In this document: positions 43,708 to 54,917 of the stretch, in pieces
How positions within the stretch are numbered: position 1 is the stretch's first letter
Layout of the letters: each line of letters begins with the position of its first letter
From: Hibiscus mutabilis
Lineage: Eukaryota > Streptophyta > Magnoliopsida > Malvales > Malvaceae
Length of the DNA: 64,000 bases
Direction: 5' to 3'
Assembly (NCBI GenBank): GCA_019671005.1
Contig: CM033745.1
Coordinates: 39,973,834-40,037,833 of the forward strand
Made by a program: the position numbers and the translations under genes
Notes under the pieces: generated by a model
The model's database searches: none
What the model was told of the DNA's origin: nothing
The model's input: the letters and a program-made list of their open reading frames with translations, nothing else

Positions 43708-44943
43708 TCATGCATCTCCTAAAGTAACTACTTCCTTGTCGTTCTCAACATGGTTGTTGGCATAGTGCTTTAATCTTTGTTCGTTAACTTTGAACTCATG
43801 TCTGTCAATGGTGGACTTGATTATCATGGCACCATGGGAGAACGGTTTGAAGACTTCAAAAGGCCCGGACCATCTTGATTTCAATTTTCTAGAAAAGAGT
43901 TTTAACCATAGGAGAAAGGTTTTAACCGGCATAGTGTTTCTTATCATGCCAACGCTTCATTTTCTCCTTGTAGATTCTCGCATTGTCGTAAGCTAAGGCA
44001 CAAAATTCTTCAATTTCATTAAGGTCCAGTAAACTATTTTGTCCAGCACTCTCCCAATCCATGTTGACAGTTTTGATCGCCCAATATGCCTTGTGTTCGA
44101 TCTCTACCGAAAGGTGGCAAGTCTTGTCGTAGATAAGTCTGTAAGGTGACATGCCTAAAGACGTCTTGAATGTTGTTCGATAGGCCCATAGTGCTTCACC
44201 AATTCTGGTAGACCAATCCTTTCAAGAAGGATTGACAACTTTTTCAAGGATAACCTTCAATTAACGATTGGAAATTTCAGCTTGCCTGTTTGTCTGTGGG
44301 TGATATGTCGTGGCAATTTTGTGTGTCACTCCAAATCGCTCCAGCATTTTGGCAATTAGCCTATTGTCAAAGTGGGTGCCTCCATCACTGATAATTTCCC
44401 TTGGTGTTCCAAATCGTGTGAATATATTTTTCTGCAAGAATTTCTGCACAGTCTTGGAATCGTTGCTGGGAACTATAGTTGCTTCTACCCATTTATACAC
44501 GTATTCCAAGGAAAGTATTATGTATACATTGCCGAACGAGGATGGGAAGTGTCCCATGAAATCGATCCTCCATACATCAAACAACTCGACCTCAAGGATA
44601 TTCTGTAATGGCATCTCGTGTCGGCGTAAAATATTCCATGTTCGCTGACATCGATCACACCTCTTGTAAAAGTCTTGAGCATCTCTGTAAAGTGTTGGCC
44701 AATATAAATCAGATTGCAAGACTTTGTCCGTGGTGCGAATGCCTCCAAAATGACCTTCATAGGGTGATGAATGGCATTGTCGGAGCACGTTTTGCTGCTC
44801 TTCCTCAGGGATACATTGCCTAATAACCCTATATGCACATTATTTAAATAAAAGAGGCTCGTGCCAATAATAATGCTTAGCATCATGTCGGAACCGCTTC
44901 TTTCCCTGGTGAGTAAGATCATGAGGTAAAATACCACTAACAA
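43708..44943 (-). pseudogene. Integrase of element F (catalytic triad intact, stops present)
   Basis: Zinc part: CHSSPYEGHFGGIRTTDKVL ... CDRCQRTW (H-H-C-C). Core: VWRIDFMGHFPSSFGNVYI (Asp), EIISDGGTHFDNRLIAKML (Asp), YHPQTNRQAEISNR (Glu). C-terminal part: YRLIYDKTCHLSVEIEHKAY, DNARIYKEKMKRWHDKK, RWSGPFEVFKPFSHGAMIIK. A stop at 44261 and a frameshift near 43930 break it. The palindrome word at 44973 lies just upstream. Confidence 0.88.
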
Positions 44944-45228
44944 GGAAATTCACTAAGTCTGCATACCATGGAATTGTCGAGGCAATTGCTGCTGCTGTTT
45001 CCACGGGTACTGCCGAGGCAATCCCTACTGTGGTTGCCTGGGCATCGATAGTTGAGGTTGCCTAGGTGATTAACAACTGCTCGTCTGGGAATGCATCATG
45101 GATTTCCACATTTGTGTCATCGTCTTTTCCTCGTTCTAGGCGTGACAAATGGTCGACGACTTGATTTTCAGTACCCTTCATGTCCTTAATTTCAATGTCA
45201 AACTCTTGTAAAAGTAAGATCCAACGAA
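44944..45228 (-). pseudogene. RNase H-integrase spacer of F, rich in palindrome words
   Basis: This coding spacer has stops in all frames. It carries four TTGCCNNGGCAA-type words between 44973 and 45072 in about 100 bp. The rest (VVDHLSRLERGK-like, near 45150) is the usual end of the RNase H-integrase linker. Confidence 0.55.
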
Positions 45229-45687
45229 TTAAACGAGGTTTGGCATTTTCTTTGCAAAAAGGTACTTAATTTCCAAATGGTCAGTATGAACAATTACCTT
45301 GGTCCCGATTAAGTATGAACGAAATTTATGAAAAGCAAAAACTACAGCTAGTAACTCTTTCTCCGTAGTGGTGTAGTTCACTTGAGCTTCATTAAGAGTT
45401 TTACTACAATAGTAAATCACATAAAAGATTTTACCTATTCATTGACCTAGTACTGCTCCTACTGCAAAGTCGCTTGCATCACACATAAGTTCAAAAGGTA
45501 AGGTCCAATCTGGTGGAACAACAATAGGTGCCGAGGCAAGTTGCTTCTTCAAGGCTTCGAATGCTTGGATGCATGAGTCATCAAAATTAAAAGCTTTGTC
45601 ATGTTCAAGCAAGTTACATAAAGGTTTAGAGATTTTGGAATAATTATAAATAAACCTCCTGTAAAAACCTGAATGACTGAGGAAGCT
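45229..45687 (-). pseudogene. RNase H of element F
   Basis: SHSGFYRRFIYNYSKISKPL, then PFELMCDASDFAVGAVLGQ (Asp), VNYTTTEKELLAVVFAFHKF (Glu), IVHTDHLEIKYLFAK (Asp). A stop before IGKIFYVIYYCSK (about 45435) separates two parts. The segment FEALKKQLASAP contains one of the palindrome words (45528-45540). Confidence 0.82.
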
Positions 45688-46400
45688 TCAGATTCCTTTG
45701 ACTGAAGTTGGTGGCGGCAATTTTTCGATCACTTCCACCTTGGCTCTGTCGACTTCAATTCCTTTGGATGAGATCTTGTGACCGAGCACTATGCCTTCAT
45801 CTACCATAAAGTGACACTTCTCCCAGTTGAGCATTAGATCAGATTCTTCACATCTTGTTAGCACTTTCTCCAAATTGATGAGGCAATTATCGAAGTTGTC
45901 GCTGAATACCGAAAAATTATCCATGGAGATTTCTAGGAAATCTTCCACCATATCGAAGAAAATTACCATCATACATCTCTGGAAAGTTGCTGGAGCATTA
46001 CATAATCCAAACGACATCCTTCTAAAAGCATAGGTACCATATGGGCATGTGAAGGTGGTCTTTGCCTGATCATCCGGTGCTATGGCAATTTGGTTATAAC
46101 CTGAGTAACCATCAAGAAAACAATAAAAAGATTTACCTGCAAGTCGGTCAAGCATTTGGTCAATAAATTTCAAAGGAAAGTGATCTTTCCTAATGGCTTT
46201 ATTTAACTTGCGGTAGTCCATACAAACCCTCCAACCGGTTACAATCCTAGTTGGGATTAGTTCATTGCTTTCGTTGCTCACCACGGTTATACCTCCCTTT
46301 TTCGGTACACATTCATGTACTATCAAAGATAGGATATATGATTCCAGCATCAAGCCATTTGATGATTTCCTTTCTCACAACTTCCTTCATAGCAGGATTA
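45688..46400 (-). pseudogene. Reverse transcriptase of element F
   Basis: ECVPKKGGITVVSNESNELI, GWRVCMDYRKLNKAIRKDHF, FYCFLDGYSGYNQIAIAPD (first Asp), TYAFRRMSFGLCNAPATFQR, LEISMDNFSVFSDNFDNCL, LMLNWEKCHFMVDEGIVLGH. The catalytic pair is D-N: the second Asp is Asn. The frame 46353-45688 is otherwise open for 221 codons. Upstream text (RLNPAMKEVVRKEIIKWLD-like) is frameshifted near 46360. Confidence 0.88.
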
Positions 46401-46793
46401 AGCCTCCTTTGTGCCTCAGTTGTCGATTTATGATCATCCTCCAATAGAATTTTTTGCTTACACACTATCGGGCTAATTCCTTTCAAGTCGGCAATTGTCT
46501 ATCCTATTGCCTTCTTGTGCAATGCCAACATGTCGATCAACCTCTTTTCTTGTTTAGGTTGCAACTTAGAAGAAATTATTACAGGTAAAGTGTTATCGTC
46601 TCCCAAGTAAGCATATTTCAATTGCTTTGGCAATGGTTTTAATTCAAGAATAGGAGGTTGCTCAATAGAGGGTTTTTTGGTCTTACCTTACTTACCTGAG
46701 TAGTCCAATGGTTCAAAATACTTACTTGTACGACTTACCATCCAATTGGCTTCCTCTGGGTCATTATTGTTTAGCTCTTCAAACTTCTCAGGT
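46401..46793 (-). pseudogene. Protease-RT linker of element F
   Basis: Broken frames with text such as LKPLPKQLKYAYLGDDNTLP (near 46620), which leads into RT in Athila polyproteins. The palindrome word ATTGCTTTGGCAATGG lies at 46621-46636. Confidence 0.55.
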
Positions 46794-47360
46794 TCAATTG
46801 CCCAGGCAATTCTCCTTGGCAATGTTATTGCCGAGGCAATGTTCTTCCATGTCAAAATCAAATTCGGTTATAGCATGGATTAATTGACATTCTTTTGGAT
46901 CGTCAGCATGCTTTAGGGTTTGGAATACATTCAACTTCACTTGCTTGTTATTTACCCTCATGGTGAGTTCTTCTTTCTCAACATCGATCAAGGTCCTTCT
47001 CGTTCCTAGAAACGGTCTCCCAATAATAATGGGTGCAAACTCATCTGCTTCACAATCTAGAACAATAAAATCAGCGGGAAAAATAAACTTATCAACTCTT
47101 ACTAGTATATCTTTGATTTTTCCCTCTGGGTGCACGTAGGATCTGTCAGCAAGTTGTAGCATGACTTTTGTTGGTCTTGCCTTCCCGATTCCCAATTTCT
47201 GGAAAATTGATTTTGGCATCAAGTTTATGCTTGCTCCAAGATCACACAATGCCTTCCCAACATATTGGTTTCTGATTGAACATGGTATGTTGAAACTGTC
47301 GGGATCTTTAAGCTTGGGTGGCATGCGGTTGTGCAACATGGCCATGCATCCTTCCGTCAC
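46794..47360 (-). pseudogene. Aspartic protease of element F
   Basis: A 188-codon open frame: MTEGCMAMLHNRMPPKLKD, KALCDLGASINLMPKSIFQK with the Athila active site D-L-G-A-S, ADFIVLDCEADEFAPIIIGR with the second signature, and LIDVEKEELTMRVNNKQ. The active site looks intact. The last 25 codons (EEHCLGNNIAKENCLGN) are encoded by three back-to-back palindrome words at 46797-46841, an insertion-like feature. Confidence 0.88.
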
Positions 47361-47378
47361 AGGAACGGTTTCAAACTC

Positions 47379-49352
47379 TCATAGCCTTGTTCTCTTAGAG
47401 ACAATGTCTTTAAGGAACTTAGCATAGTTCGGCATTTGCTCTATTTCTTCAACCAATGGCAAGTTGATGTGGACTTGCTTCAAGATGTCAAGGAACTTCT
47501 TGAACTGGTATTCTTGCTTTTGTCGTTTCAACCTCTGTGGGAATGGTGGTGAAAGTCGGATGTCCTTAATCCGTTCTTTGTATTGGAATTTGATTTGAGG
47601 AATTGTCGATGCATCAGGATTTGCCGGGGCATGCTTGGTTGCCGAGGCGATAGCATCAGGTATTGTCAAGGCATGGGTATCTAGTATTGCCTTGGCATCA
47701 GGGCTTGCCGAAGCATGTGGAATTGCCATGGCATTATCCGATTCATTAGTTTTGGCAGAGGTTTTATTGTTGGACTCATCTTTTTGGACAAGGGGTTTCT
47801 CTCCTGGTTGGTTCATTGGTTGGGCAGGTGCATCATTAAGCTTTCGTCCGCTCTGGGTGGTGATTACTTTACACTGCTCATGGCCTATTCCTTTGGCAAC
47901 CTCAGTATGCTTAGGTAAACCGCCTAGTGGTCTCATATTCAAGTTCTGAGCTAATTGCCCAACTTGTGTCTCCAAGGATTTCAAGGTTGCCTCTTGATTT
48001 TGCAATCTCATCTCCGTCATGTTCATAAAAGTATCAGTCTTCTTCATGAAATTGCTATTCTTTACCATATAAGATTCAGTATTTAACATGAATGCATTGA
48101 GAGAATTTTCCAAAGAACTAGATGGTGTCGATTTCTATGGCATCTGTTACAGTGGCATGTTTTGCTGGAATCCTGATGCTTGTGTGTTCTGACTGTTATG
48201 ATTAATGACGTTGTTTGGGTTGCTCCATGAAAAATTAGGGTGCTTCCTCCAGGCTGGATTGTATGTGTTGGATATCACATTGTTGTTCTGGTTGTAGTTT
48301 CCTACGTAAAAGCTAGATTCTGGGTTCTGGGAACACTCAGAAGAATCATGGTTACCATTGCATAAATCACAAATTGAATTTACTACCTTGATCTCTTGTG
48401 TATTGCCAGGTTGGCTCATGTTCTTAACCATGTTGGTTAATGTGGCCAATTGTGCAGAAATAGATCCTGATGAATCAAGCTCATTGATCGTGGCATTGCG
48501 TCTAACTATTCCCCTCCGGATGGTTGGGAACTGATAATCGTTCTTAGCAAGACGGTTCAGGATCTCTATTGCTTCCTCGTGTGACTTGTCGAGGAGTATG
48601 CCATTTGCCGAGGCATCTAGCATCATCCTCGTCGGTGTGTTTACTGAGTTGTAGAACATCATCACTTGCGTCCACAATGGGAATACGTGTATGGGACATT
48701 TGTGTAAAAGCTCTATGTATCGCTCCCAAGCCTCGTACATGGATTCATCATCAGCCTGTCGAAAATAAGTAATATCATTACGCAACTTATCAGTCATATT
48801 CGTATAGCTAAATCTAGCAATAAAGTCACGACACAAATCCATCCAAGATCCTATAGATTCGGATGGAATAATATTCAGCCACGTTTTTGCCCTATCCCTC
48901 AGTGAATAAGGAAACAATTTCAGCCTTAGGATATCTTCATGGACTCCTTGTAACTTGAATGAATTGCAAATCTCTAGGAATGATTTGAGATGTTGTCTGG
49001 CATCTTCAGTTGCCAAGCTGCCAAATTGACCAATTGTGTTGATCATGTTGAACATCACAGGTTTTAATTCAAAGTGGCCGGCTTCTATCTCAGGTGCGAC
49101 AACTCCTGGATTAAGACCGTTGAGATCTTCCTCTAGGTAGTCTCAGATGGGTCTATTCTGAACAGTTTGTATGACTGTATCTCCTCCTCCTCTTGCTATG
49201 ACATTCTGGTTACCATTGGCATTCAAATTGCCGATTGCGTTACCTTGTTGTTCTACCATTGCTGCTCGTTGTTCTCATCTTCTTTGATGAAGAACTCGTT
49301 CTATATCGGGTTCAAGTGGGTAGTCTTGTGATGTTGGTCTCGCCTTGGTCAT
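47379..49352 (-). pseudogene. Gag of element F
   Basis: The likely start is ATG at 49352 (MTKARPTSQDYPLEPDIERV), followed by a stop near 49277 and another near 49142 (Arg-type position). The 303-codon frame 49058-48147 holds the capsid core: LRLKLFPYSLRDRAKTWLN, ARFSYTNMTDKLRNDITYF, YEAWERYIELLHKCP, and a zinc knuckle CDLCNGNHDSSEC. A stop at 48144 separates 48113-47379, which has a repetitive Ala/Pro/Asp stretch (SASPDAKAILDTHALTIPDA) encoded by seven palindrome words, then FKKFLDILKQVHINLPLVEE before protease. Confidence 0.87.
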
Positions 49353-49460
49353 ACACAGATGCAAAACCAAAGTTGTAAGTCCCTTGAAAACAATTAGAAA
49401 TAAAACTAAAATAAAAATAAATAAACGTGCAAGAAATTAAAAACAAAGTCGATATTGCCA

Positions 49461-49480
49461 ATCCTCGGCATTGGCGCCAA
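49461..49480 (-). other. Primer-binding site of element F (tRNA-Asp-like)
   Basis: Minus strand: TTGGCGCCAATGCCGAGGAT, five bases inside the 5' LTR end (ACAACA). TGGCGCC-TTGCCGGGG is the usual Athila primer site. Its second half is itself similar to the TGCCGAGG words scattered in F. Confidence 0.82.
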
Positions 49481-49485
49481 AAACT

Positions 49486-51089
49486 TGTTGTGCGTAATAA
49501 GTGTTTTGCAATTGGTACAAGTGTACACATCGCAAGTAATAGTGTAGTATAGATATCATCTCTACAGGGATTGGTGCTACTTCGGGAATCTAACTTCTCG
49601 CACTGAAAGTAAAAACACTAGTAGGTGATAGTAGGAGTTCTAATTAACAAGAAAATAAAAGAGCAATTAAACTAAAAAGAAGATGTAATCGAATAAGAGA
49701 GAGTACGTTGGGTTATCGTGAGTCATGGTGTGATAATTGAATGGACCATCGTGGTAGTTGAGTGCTAGAGTCGCTCAATTGCTTCAACAATTGAATTCAG
49801 ACAGATTGCTAGGGCAATTCTGCAACAACATGGGCAGTTCTGCAATTACCTGGGTAGGTCTGTGAATTCCTGGGCAAGTCTGTGATTGTTGGGGCAATTG
49901 GGAAACAACCTTCAAAGTTCGGCGAAGTGTTCTTCAATGGTTTCTCATTATCCCTAACTCAAAATGCTATTAATTGTGCATGCCTTGACAATACATCCCT
50001 GCGTGAACCAAGGGTGGACAACAACTTATCTTGCGCTCCTTTTAGCCATTGAAATTCATAACTTATCCCTAAGTCGAATTAGTCTTCACCTTCAATTGAT
50101 TCTATGAAAACCATGCTCATTCGTTTCTTGATTCTAACTCTCCCGATATTAGATAAATGGATGAATTCACGAGATCCTCTCCCAATTCACTCGCAAACAA
50201 AATTAAGAACCAAGAATGAACAAACATTGAAGTAAAATTGCAAACTCAATACCTAAACAATTCCAATCTTTCTCACAACCACAAAAACACAATAACCCAA
50301 GCCAAATAAGTTTAGGTTATGGCTAGGCACAAAATAAACTCGAGAATAAAATCCCTAAGCATGAATCTAATGGAACAAAGAAGGAAAATAAGAAGATGTC
50401 AAGCAGCCTAAATTTCTCTCCCAATCGCACCTCTCCAATTCAACTCCCCTTGAAGTAGGCGGCTATGTCTCTTACTTATAGGAGTTGGCTAGGTCAAAGT
50501 CTTTCTTGAGGAGGAAGTTAAGTTGGAATTAAATAGAATAAAAGAAATATATCTCTTTTATTATATATTAATTCCCCCAAAAACTTCTCCTAAAAGTCTT
50601 AGAATTTAATCTCCCTTTGATCTCCAATAACTCCTCATAAATCTGAATTTAAATCTTCATTAGACGCTGCATGGAAATCCAAATCTTTGAGATTTATCTC
50701 TTGCTTTTCATGCTTATCCCTAATGAGGTGGATTTGTCCCGGCATGCTTCAGCAATCTGCTCAACATGGCAGACAACTTTGATTGCCTTGGTAGACCCTC
50801 CAGTTTGGCATTTGGAAAACAGCTTCGACTGCTTTGGCAGATCCTTCAGTTTCTTTCCTTAGCTGCCATGTCAATCTCCTGCATGCTACGGTAGTCCAGT
50901 CCTGCACAAAATAACACACAATGGCAGTACATTTTTCCACAAAATCAACTAAATTATGAAATCAGGCATTACGATGAAGGAAATCATGAAAACATGCATG
51001 ATGCCTAATAATGCAACTAAAATAAGCCTAAGTTTAACAATAATATGAGTAAAAATGGTTATAAAAATAGTACTTTTGAACACTTAACA
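49486..51089 (-). repeat. 5' LTR of element F
   Basis: It matches 40854-42456 over its full length with scattered substitutions and a few small indels. Plus-strand ends TGTTGTGCG and CACTTAACA; followed by CTTGA. Confidence 0.93.
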
Positions 51090-51094
51090 CTTGA
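51090..51094 (+). repeat. Target-site duplication of F, right copy
   Basis: CTTGA directly after CACTTAACA; identical to 40849-40853. Removing F and one copy joins LDLNELEEF to AYENAKLYKEK of the H integrase. Confidence 0.88.
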
Positions 51095-51910
51095 GCTCAA
51101 AATTCCTCTAACTCATTCAAATCTAATAACCTCTTCTCACCTGCAACCCTCCATTCCATGTTTAGCTGCTTGGTTGCCCAATAAGCTCTATGCTCCAACT
51201 CCACTGGCAAATGGCATGATTTGCCAAACACCAGCTTGTAAGGAGATATCCCTAGTGGTGTTTTGAATGTTGTTTTGTACGCCCACAAGGAATCATCTAG
51301 CCTCAAGGACCAGTCCTTCCTAGTTGGGTTCACCGTCTTCTGCAAAATGTTCTTGATTTCTTTGTTCTAGATCTCTAGCTAACCATTTGTTTATGGATGG
51401 TAAGGAATGGCATTTTTTGTTGGATTCCATACTTGCATAAAGCTTTAGTGATTAAATGACATTTAAAATGAGTACCTTCATCATGTATTATAGCTCCGGG
51501 GTACCAAATCTAGTAACGATGTGCTTATGTCAAAATTTGGCAACATCTTTGGCATCATTTGATGGGAGAGAACGAACTTCAACCCACTTTGAAACGTAGT
51601 TTATAGCCACAAGTATGTATACATTACCAAATGATAGAGGAAAAGGACCCATAAAGTCTATCCCCCATACGTCACAACTCCACTGGCATGATATTCTATA
51701 GTGGCAATTGATTCCTGCTAGAAATGTTTCCAGTACGCTAGCACTGGTTGCATGTCTTGCCAAAATAATGGGCATCTTCGAACAGTGTGGGCTAGAAAAA
51801 TCATGACTGCAATACTTTAGTCGTTGTCTTCATTCCAGTAAAGTGCCCTCCATAGGTGCTGCATGGCAAAGCTGGAGAATGTTCTGTTGCTCATCTTCTG
51901 GCACGCAACG
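51095..51910 (-). pseudogene. Integrase of element H, part upstream of insertion F
   Basis: Frames 51775-51530 and 51345-51097 give CDVWGIDFMGPFPLSFGNVY (first Asp), YVSKWVEVRSLPSNDA, then KDWSLRLDDSLWAYKTTFKT and YKLVFGKSCHLPVELEHRAY. Between them, IIHDEGTHFKCHLITKAL (second Asp) can be read through stops. The frame stops at LDLNELEEF, where F is inserted. Confidence 0.84.
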
Positions 51911-52179
51911 TCGAATAATCTGGTCAGCACATTACTTGAACAAGAATAGCTCATCCCAAAAATATTGATGTATGCCTCTCAGGAATCGCTTCTTGGTATT
52001 ACTTGCCAAGTTTGGTGGCAATATTTGGCTAACCAAGTAGTTGACTATGTCAACATACCATGGCATGGAATTGATTGCAAGCAATTGTTTATCAGAAAAA
52101 TTATCTCTTATGGCAGTAGGGTTGCCATCATCATGGTGATGCTTTAGTCGAGAGAAATGATCAGCTACCTGATTCTCAA

Positions 52180-52553
52180 TCCCCTTTTTATCTCAAATCT
52201 CTAGGTCAAACTCTTCTAACAAGAGTGTCCATCATATCAGTCTGGGCTTGGAATCTTTCTTTGCTAGAAGGTATTTGAGTGTCAAGTGGTCTGTGTATAC
52301 CACCACTTTGCTGCACACCGGGTAAGATCTAAATTTGTCAAAAGCAAAGACAACTGCAAGGAACTCTTTCTCAGTTGTTCAATAGTTAATTTGAGCCTCG
52401 TTTAATGTACTACTAGCATAGTAAATGGTGTGGAAATTTTTCCATGCCTCTATCCTAGCACAGCTCCAATGGCATCGCACATAAGCTCGAATGGCTCATT
52501 CTAGTTTGGTGCCACGACTATAAGGGCATTAATCAACCTATCTCTTTTAATTC
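52180..52553 (-). pseudogene. RNase H of element H (decayed)
   Basis: In broken frames: ELMCDAIGAVLG-like near 52480 (Asp), INYTTEKEFLAVVFAFDKF-like near 52380 (Glu), and VVVYTDHLTLKYLLAKKDS-like near 52280 (Asp). Stops and a shift separate them. Order and spacing match F. Confidence 0.65.
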
Positions 52554-53363
52554 TTAAAATGGTTTCAAACAAGATTCATTAAATGCAAAAGTTGTATTGT
52601 GTTCTAAAAGTAAGCATAAAGGTTTAGAAATTTTTGTGAAATCTTTAATGAAACGTCGGTAAAAACCTGCATGTCCAAAGAAACTTCTAATACCTTTAAC
52701 ACTTGTATGTGGTGGCAATTGTTTGATTACCTCAACTTTTTCTTTGTCAACTTCTAGTCCCCTCTTGGTTTCTTTGTGTCCAAGAACTATGCCTCCCTTC
52801 ACCATGAAGTGACATTTTTCCCAGTTCAAAACTAACTTGTTTTGCCAAAAAATTGACATCATGCAACGCTAAAATATTGCTAGGGCGTTACACAATCCAA
52901 AGGACATTCTTCTAAAAGTGAATGTCCCATATGGACAAGTGAATGTAGTTTTCTCCTAATCCTTTTGCACGATGGCAATCTGATTATAACCCTAATAATC
53001 GTCCAGGAAGCAATAAGATGCCTTACCTACAAATTTGTCCAACATCTGATCAATGAAGGGCAGTGGAAAGTGGTCCTTTCACGTGGCATTATTTAGCCTC
53101 ATGTAATCCATTCACACTCTCCAGCCCATCACAGTTCTCGAACAGATCAACTCGTTTTTGTTGTTCTGAACCACGATTATTCCTCCCTTCTTTGGCACAC
53201 ACTGCACTGGGCTGACCCATGAGCTATCAAAAATAGGATAAATTATCCCGGCATCCAACCATTTTATGACTTCTTTCTTGACAATCTCTTTCATGCTCGG
53301 GCTCAATCTCCTTTGGGCCTCGATTGTTTTGCCATGGTAATCCTCTAGAATGATTTTATGCAT
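52554..53363 (-). pseudogene. Reverse transcriptase of element H (catalytic segment deleted)
   Basis: EAQRRLSPSMKEIVKKEVIK, SSWVSPVQCVPKKGGIIVVQ, GWRV-stop-MDYMRLN, YCFLDDY-stop-GYNQIAI, then MMSIF joins directly to WQNKLVLNWEKCHFMVKGGI. F has about 40 residues between these two points, including the catalytic Asp pair, so a deletion near 52850 removed the active site. The end reads IRSFFGHAGFYRRFIKDFTK. Confidence 0.85.
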
Positions 53364-53504
53364 TCAAATAGTGGGGCTTATCCCTTGGATATCTGTGAGG
53401 GTCCATCCCACGGCTTTCTTGTGGTTGCCCAATGTCTCCAGCAATCTCTTCTCCTGGTCATCGGTCAAATCAGCCGTAATAATCATTGGTAAAGTTAAAT
53501 TGTC

Positions 53505-53840
53505 TCACATGTAAGCATATGTGTGGTGGCTTGACAAAGGTTTTAGTTCTAGTGGCTCTTCAATGGATGGTTTAGTTGCCTTGATTTCTTTGTTGGTCAA
53601 CTCAAGTGGCTCGGGTCTACCAAAATAGGTCACGACCTCATTCAGCATAGTCGATTCTTCAAATTCCTTACTCGCTGTACCCTCATCTTCCAATTCTCTA
53701 GCATCAACTTCTGTATCTTGGAAAAGATGTGTCATGTCCTCATCGAAAAATGGACTCCATGATCTTAACAACTTGGCATTCCTAAAGTTCATCTGCCCAC
53801 TTAAGAGGGTGAAACACGTTAAACGTAACCTATTGGTCAT
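53505..53840 (-). pseudogene. Protease-RT linker of element H
   Basis: A 111-codon acidic stretch: FFDEDMTHLFQDTEVDAREL, MLNEVVTYFGRPEPLELTNK, PLELKPLSSHHTYAYM. No catalytic residues. It occupies the place between protease and RT. Confidence 0.65.
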
Positions 53841-53849
53841 TCATACGCA

Positions 53850-54228
53850 TAGTAAGTTCACCTTTTTGAACATCAATTAAAGTTCTACTTGTGGCAAGAA
53901 ATGGTCTTCCCAAGATAATTGGGACATTAACATCAGCTTCATATTCTAAAATGATGAAATCAACAGGAAATATAAATTAATCTACCTTTACCAACACATC
54001 CTCAATCTTACCCTTAGGATGTACAAAAGATCGATTTGCTAGCTGAAGTGTTACCGTGGTAGGTCTTGCTTCAATGCCAAGTTTTTTGAAAACTAACATT
54101 AGCATTAGATAGATGTTGGCTCCCAAGTTACACAGTGCCTTGCCCATGAATCTATTGTCAATTGTGCAGGGAATAGTGAAACTTCCTGGATCTTTCAGTT
54201 TTGGTGGCAATCTATTAGTGATCATTGT
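53850..54228 (-). pseudogene. Aspartic protease of element H, cut by insertion G
   Basis: MITNRLPPKLKDPGSFTIPC, KALCNLGANIYLM and TLQLANRSFVHPKGKIEDVL, then after a TAA at 53977, FIFPVDFIILEYEADVNVPI and GRPFLATSRTLIDVQKGELT. The active site is N-L-G-A-N where F has D-L-G-A-S, so the catalytic Asp is gone. The N-terminal codons lie beyond G at 63912-64000. Confidence 0.85.
54224..54228 (+). repeat. Target-site duplication of G, left copy
   Basis: ATTGT before TGTAACACCCCC; the right copy at 63912-63916 is ATTGC, one transition apart. Confidence 0.75.
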
Positions 54229-54630
54229 TGTAACACCCCCTTCTCGGCCTAGTAGAGAACCGAGTCAGAAAATGCTACCGGAAAACATATCGGAGATTCA
54301 GAGATATATTCAGAGTTTAGAATATTATTCGAGAAGTTTATTCAACCCTTTTTAAAACCTAAACGGACTATTCATTGGTAGCCTACTCAATTTGGGGATA
54401 AATTTTAAACTTTTACAAACATAAGGACTAAATTGTAATTTTTAAAAATTAAGGGACTTTACTAGAATTTCTTTCACAAATCTTCAATTAAACTTATCAA
54501 TTACTAATCGTGCAATTTCGTTACTAACAGAGATCGTTTACCTATCCAATTAGGTTATACAAGTTTTAGTGACCATTTTATAAACTCCTTAAAACTAGTT
54601 CCTCTATCTTTTAACAGATTTAACTAACAC

Positions 54631-54917
54631 CATATCGATACACCTAGGGCTGTATCGGTATGCTAAGTCCAATTTTCATTTTCCAGATTCGAGGACAACA
54701 TGCTCGTATCGATACACCTAAGCCCGTACCAATACGCGTTGACTAGGGTTGACCCGTTTCGGTACAGCCTAAAGTCGTATCGATACCATTTATTTCCAGA
54801 CCTTACTGCCAAAATCCGTATCAATACATCCCCTTTGTGTAACGATACCCCATGTTTTACTTAGTCCAATTATGCAAGGCCGTATCGATACGCCAATTCC
54901 CGTACCGATACGCCTAC
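54631..54917. repeat. GTATCGATAC-type cluster 1 in the G 3' LTR
   Basis: About ten variants in 287 bp, often in pairs such as CGTATCGATACACCTA ... CCGTACCAATACGC. Strongest copies near 54705, 54776, 54881 and 54901. Confidence 0.8.

Larger units (their letters stand above)
40854..51089 (-). mobile_element. Element F: Athila-type Ty3/gypsy inserted in the integrase of H
   Basis: Two LTRs of 1603 and 1604 bp in direct orientation, TG...CA ends, exact CTTGA duplications, a tRNA-Asp-like primer site inside the right LTR and a polypurine tract inside the left LTR: a full-length element of 10,236 bp on the minus strand. Gag, protease, RT, RNase H and integrase follow in order. The LTRs differ at perhaps 5-10% of positions by eye, so F is older than D. 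Unlike H it has no recognisable 3' ORF. Confidence 0.93.
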
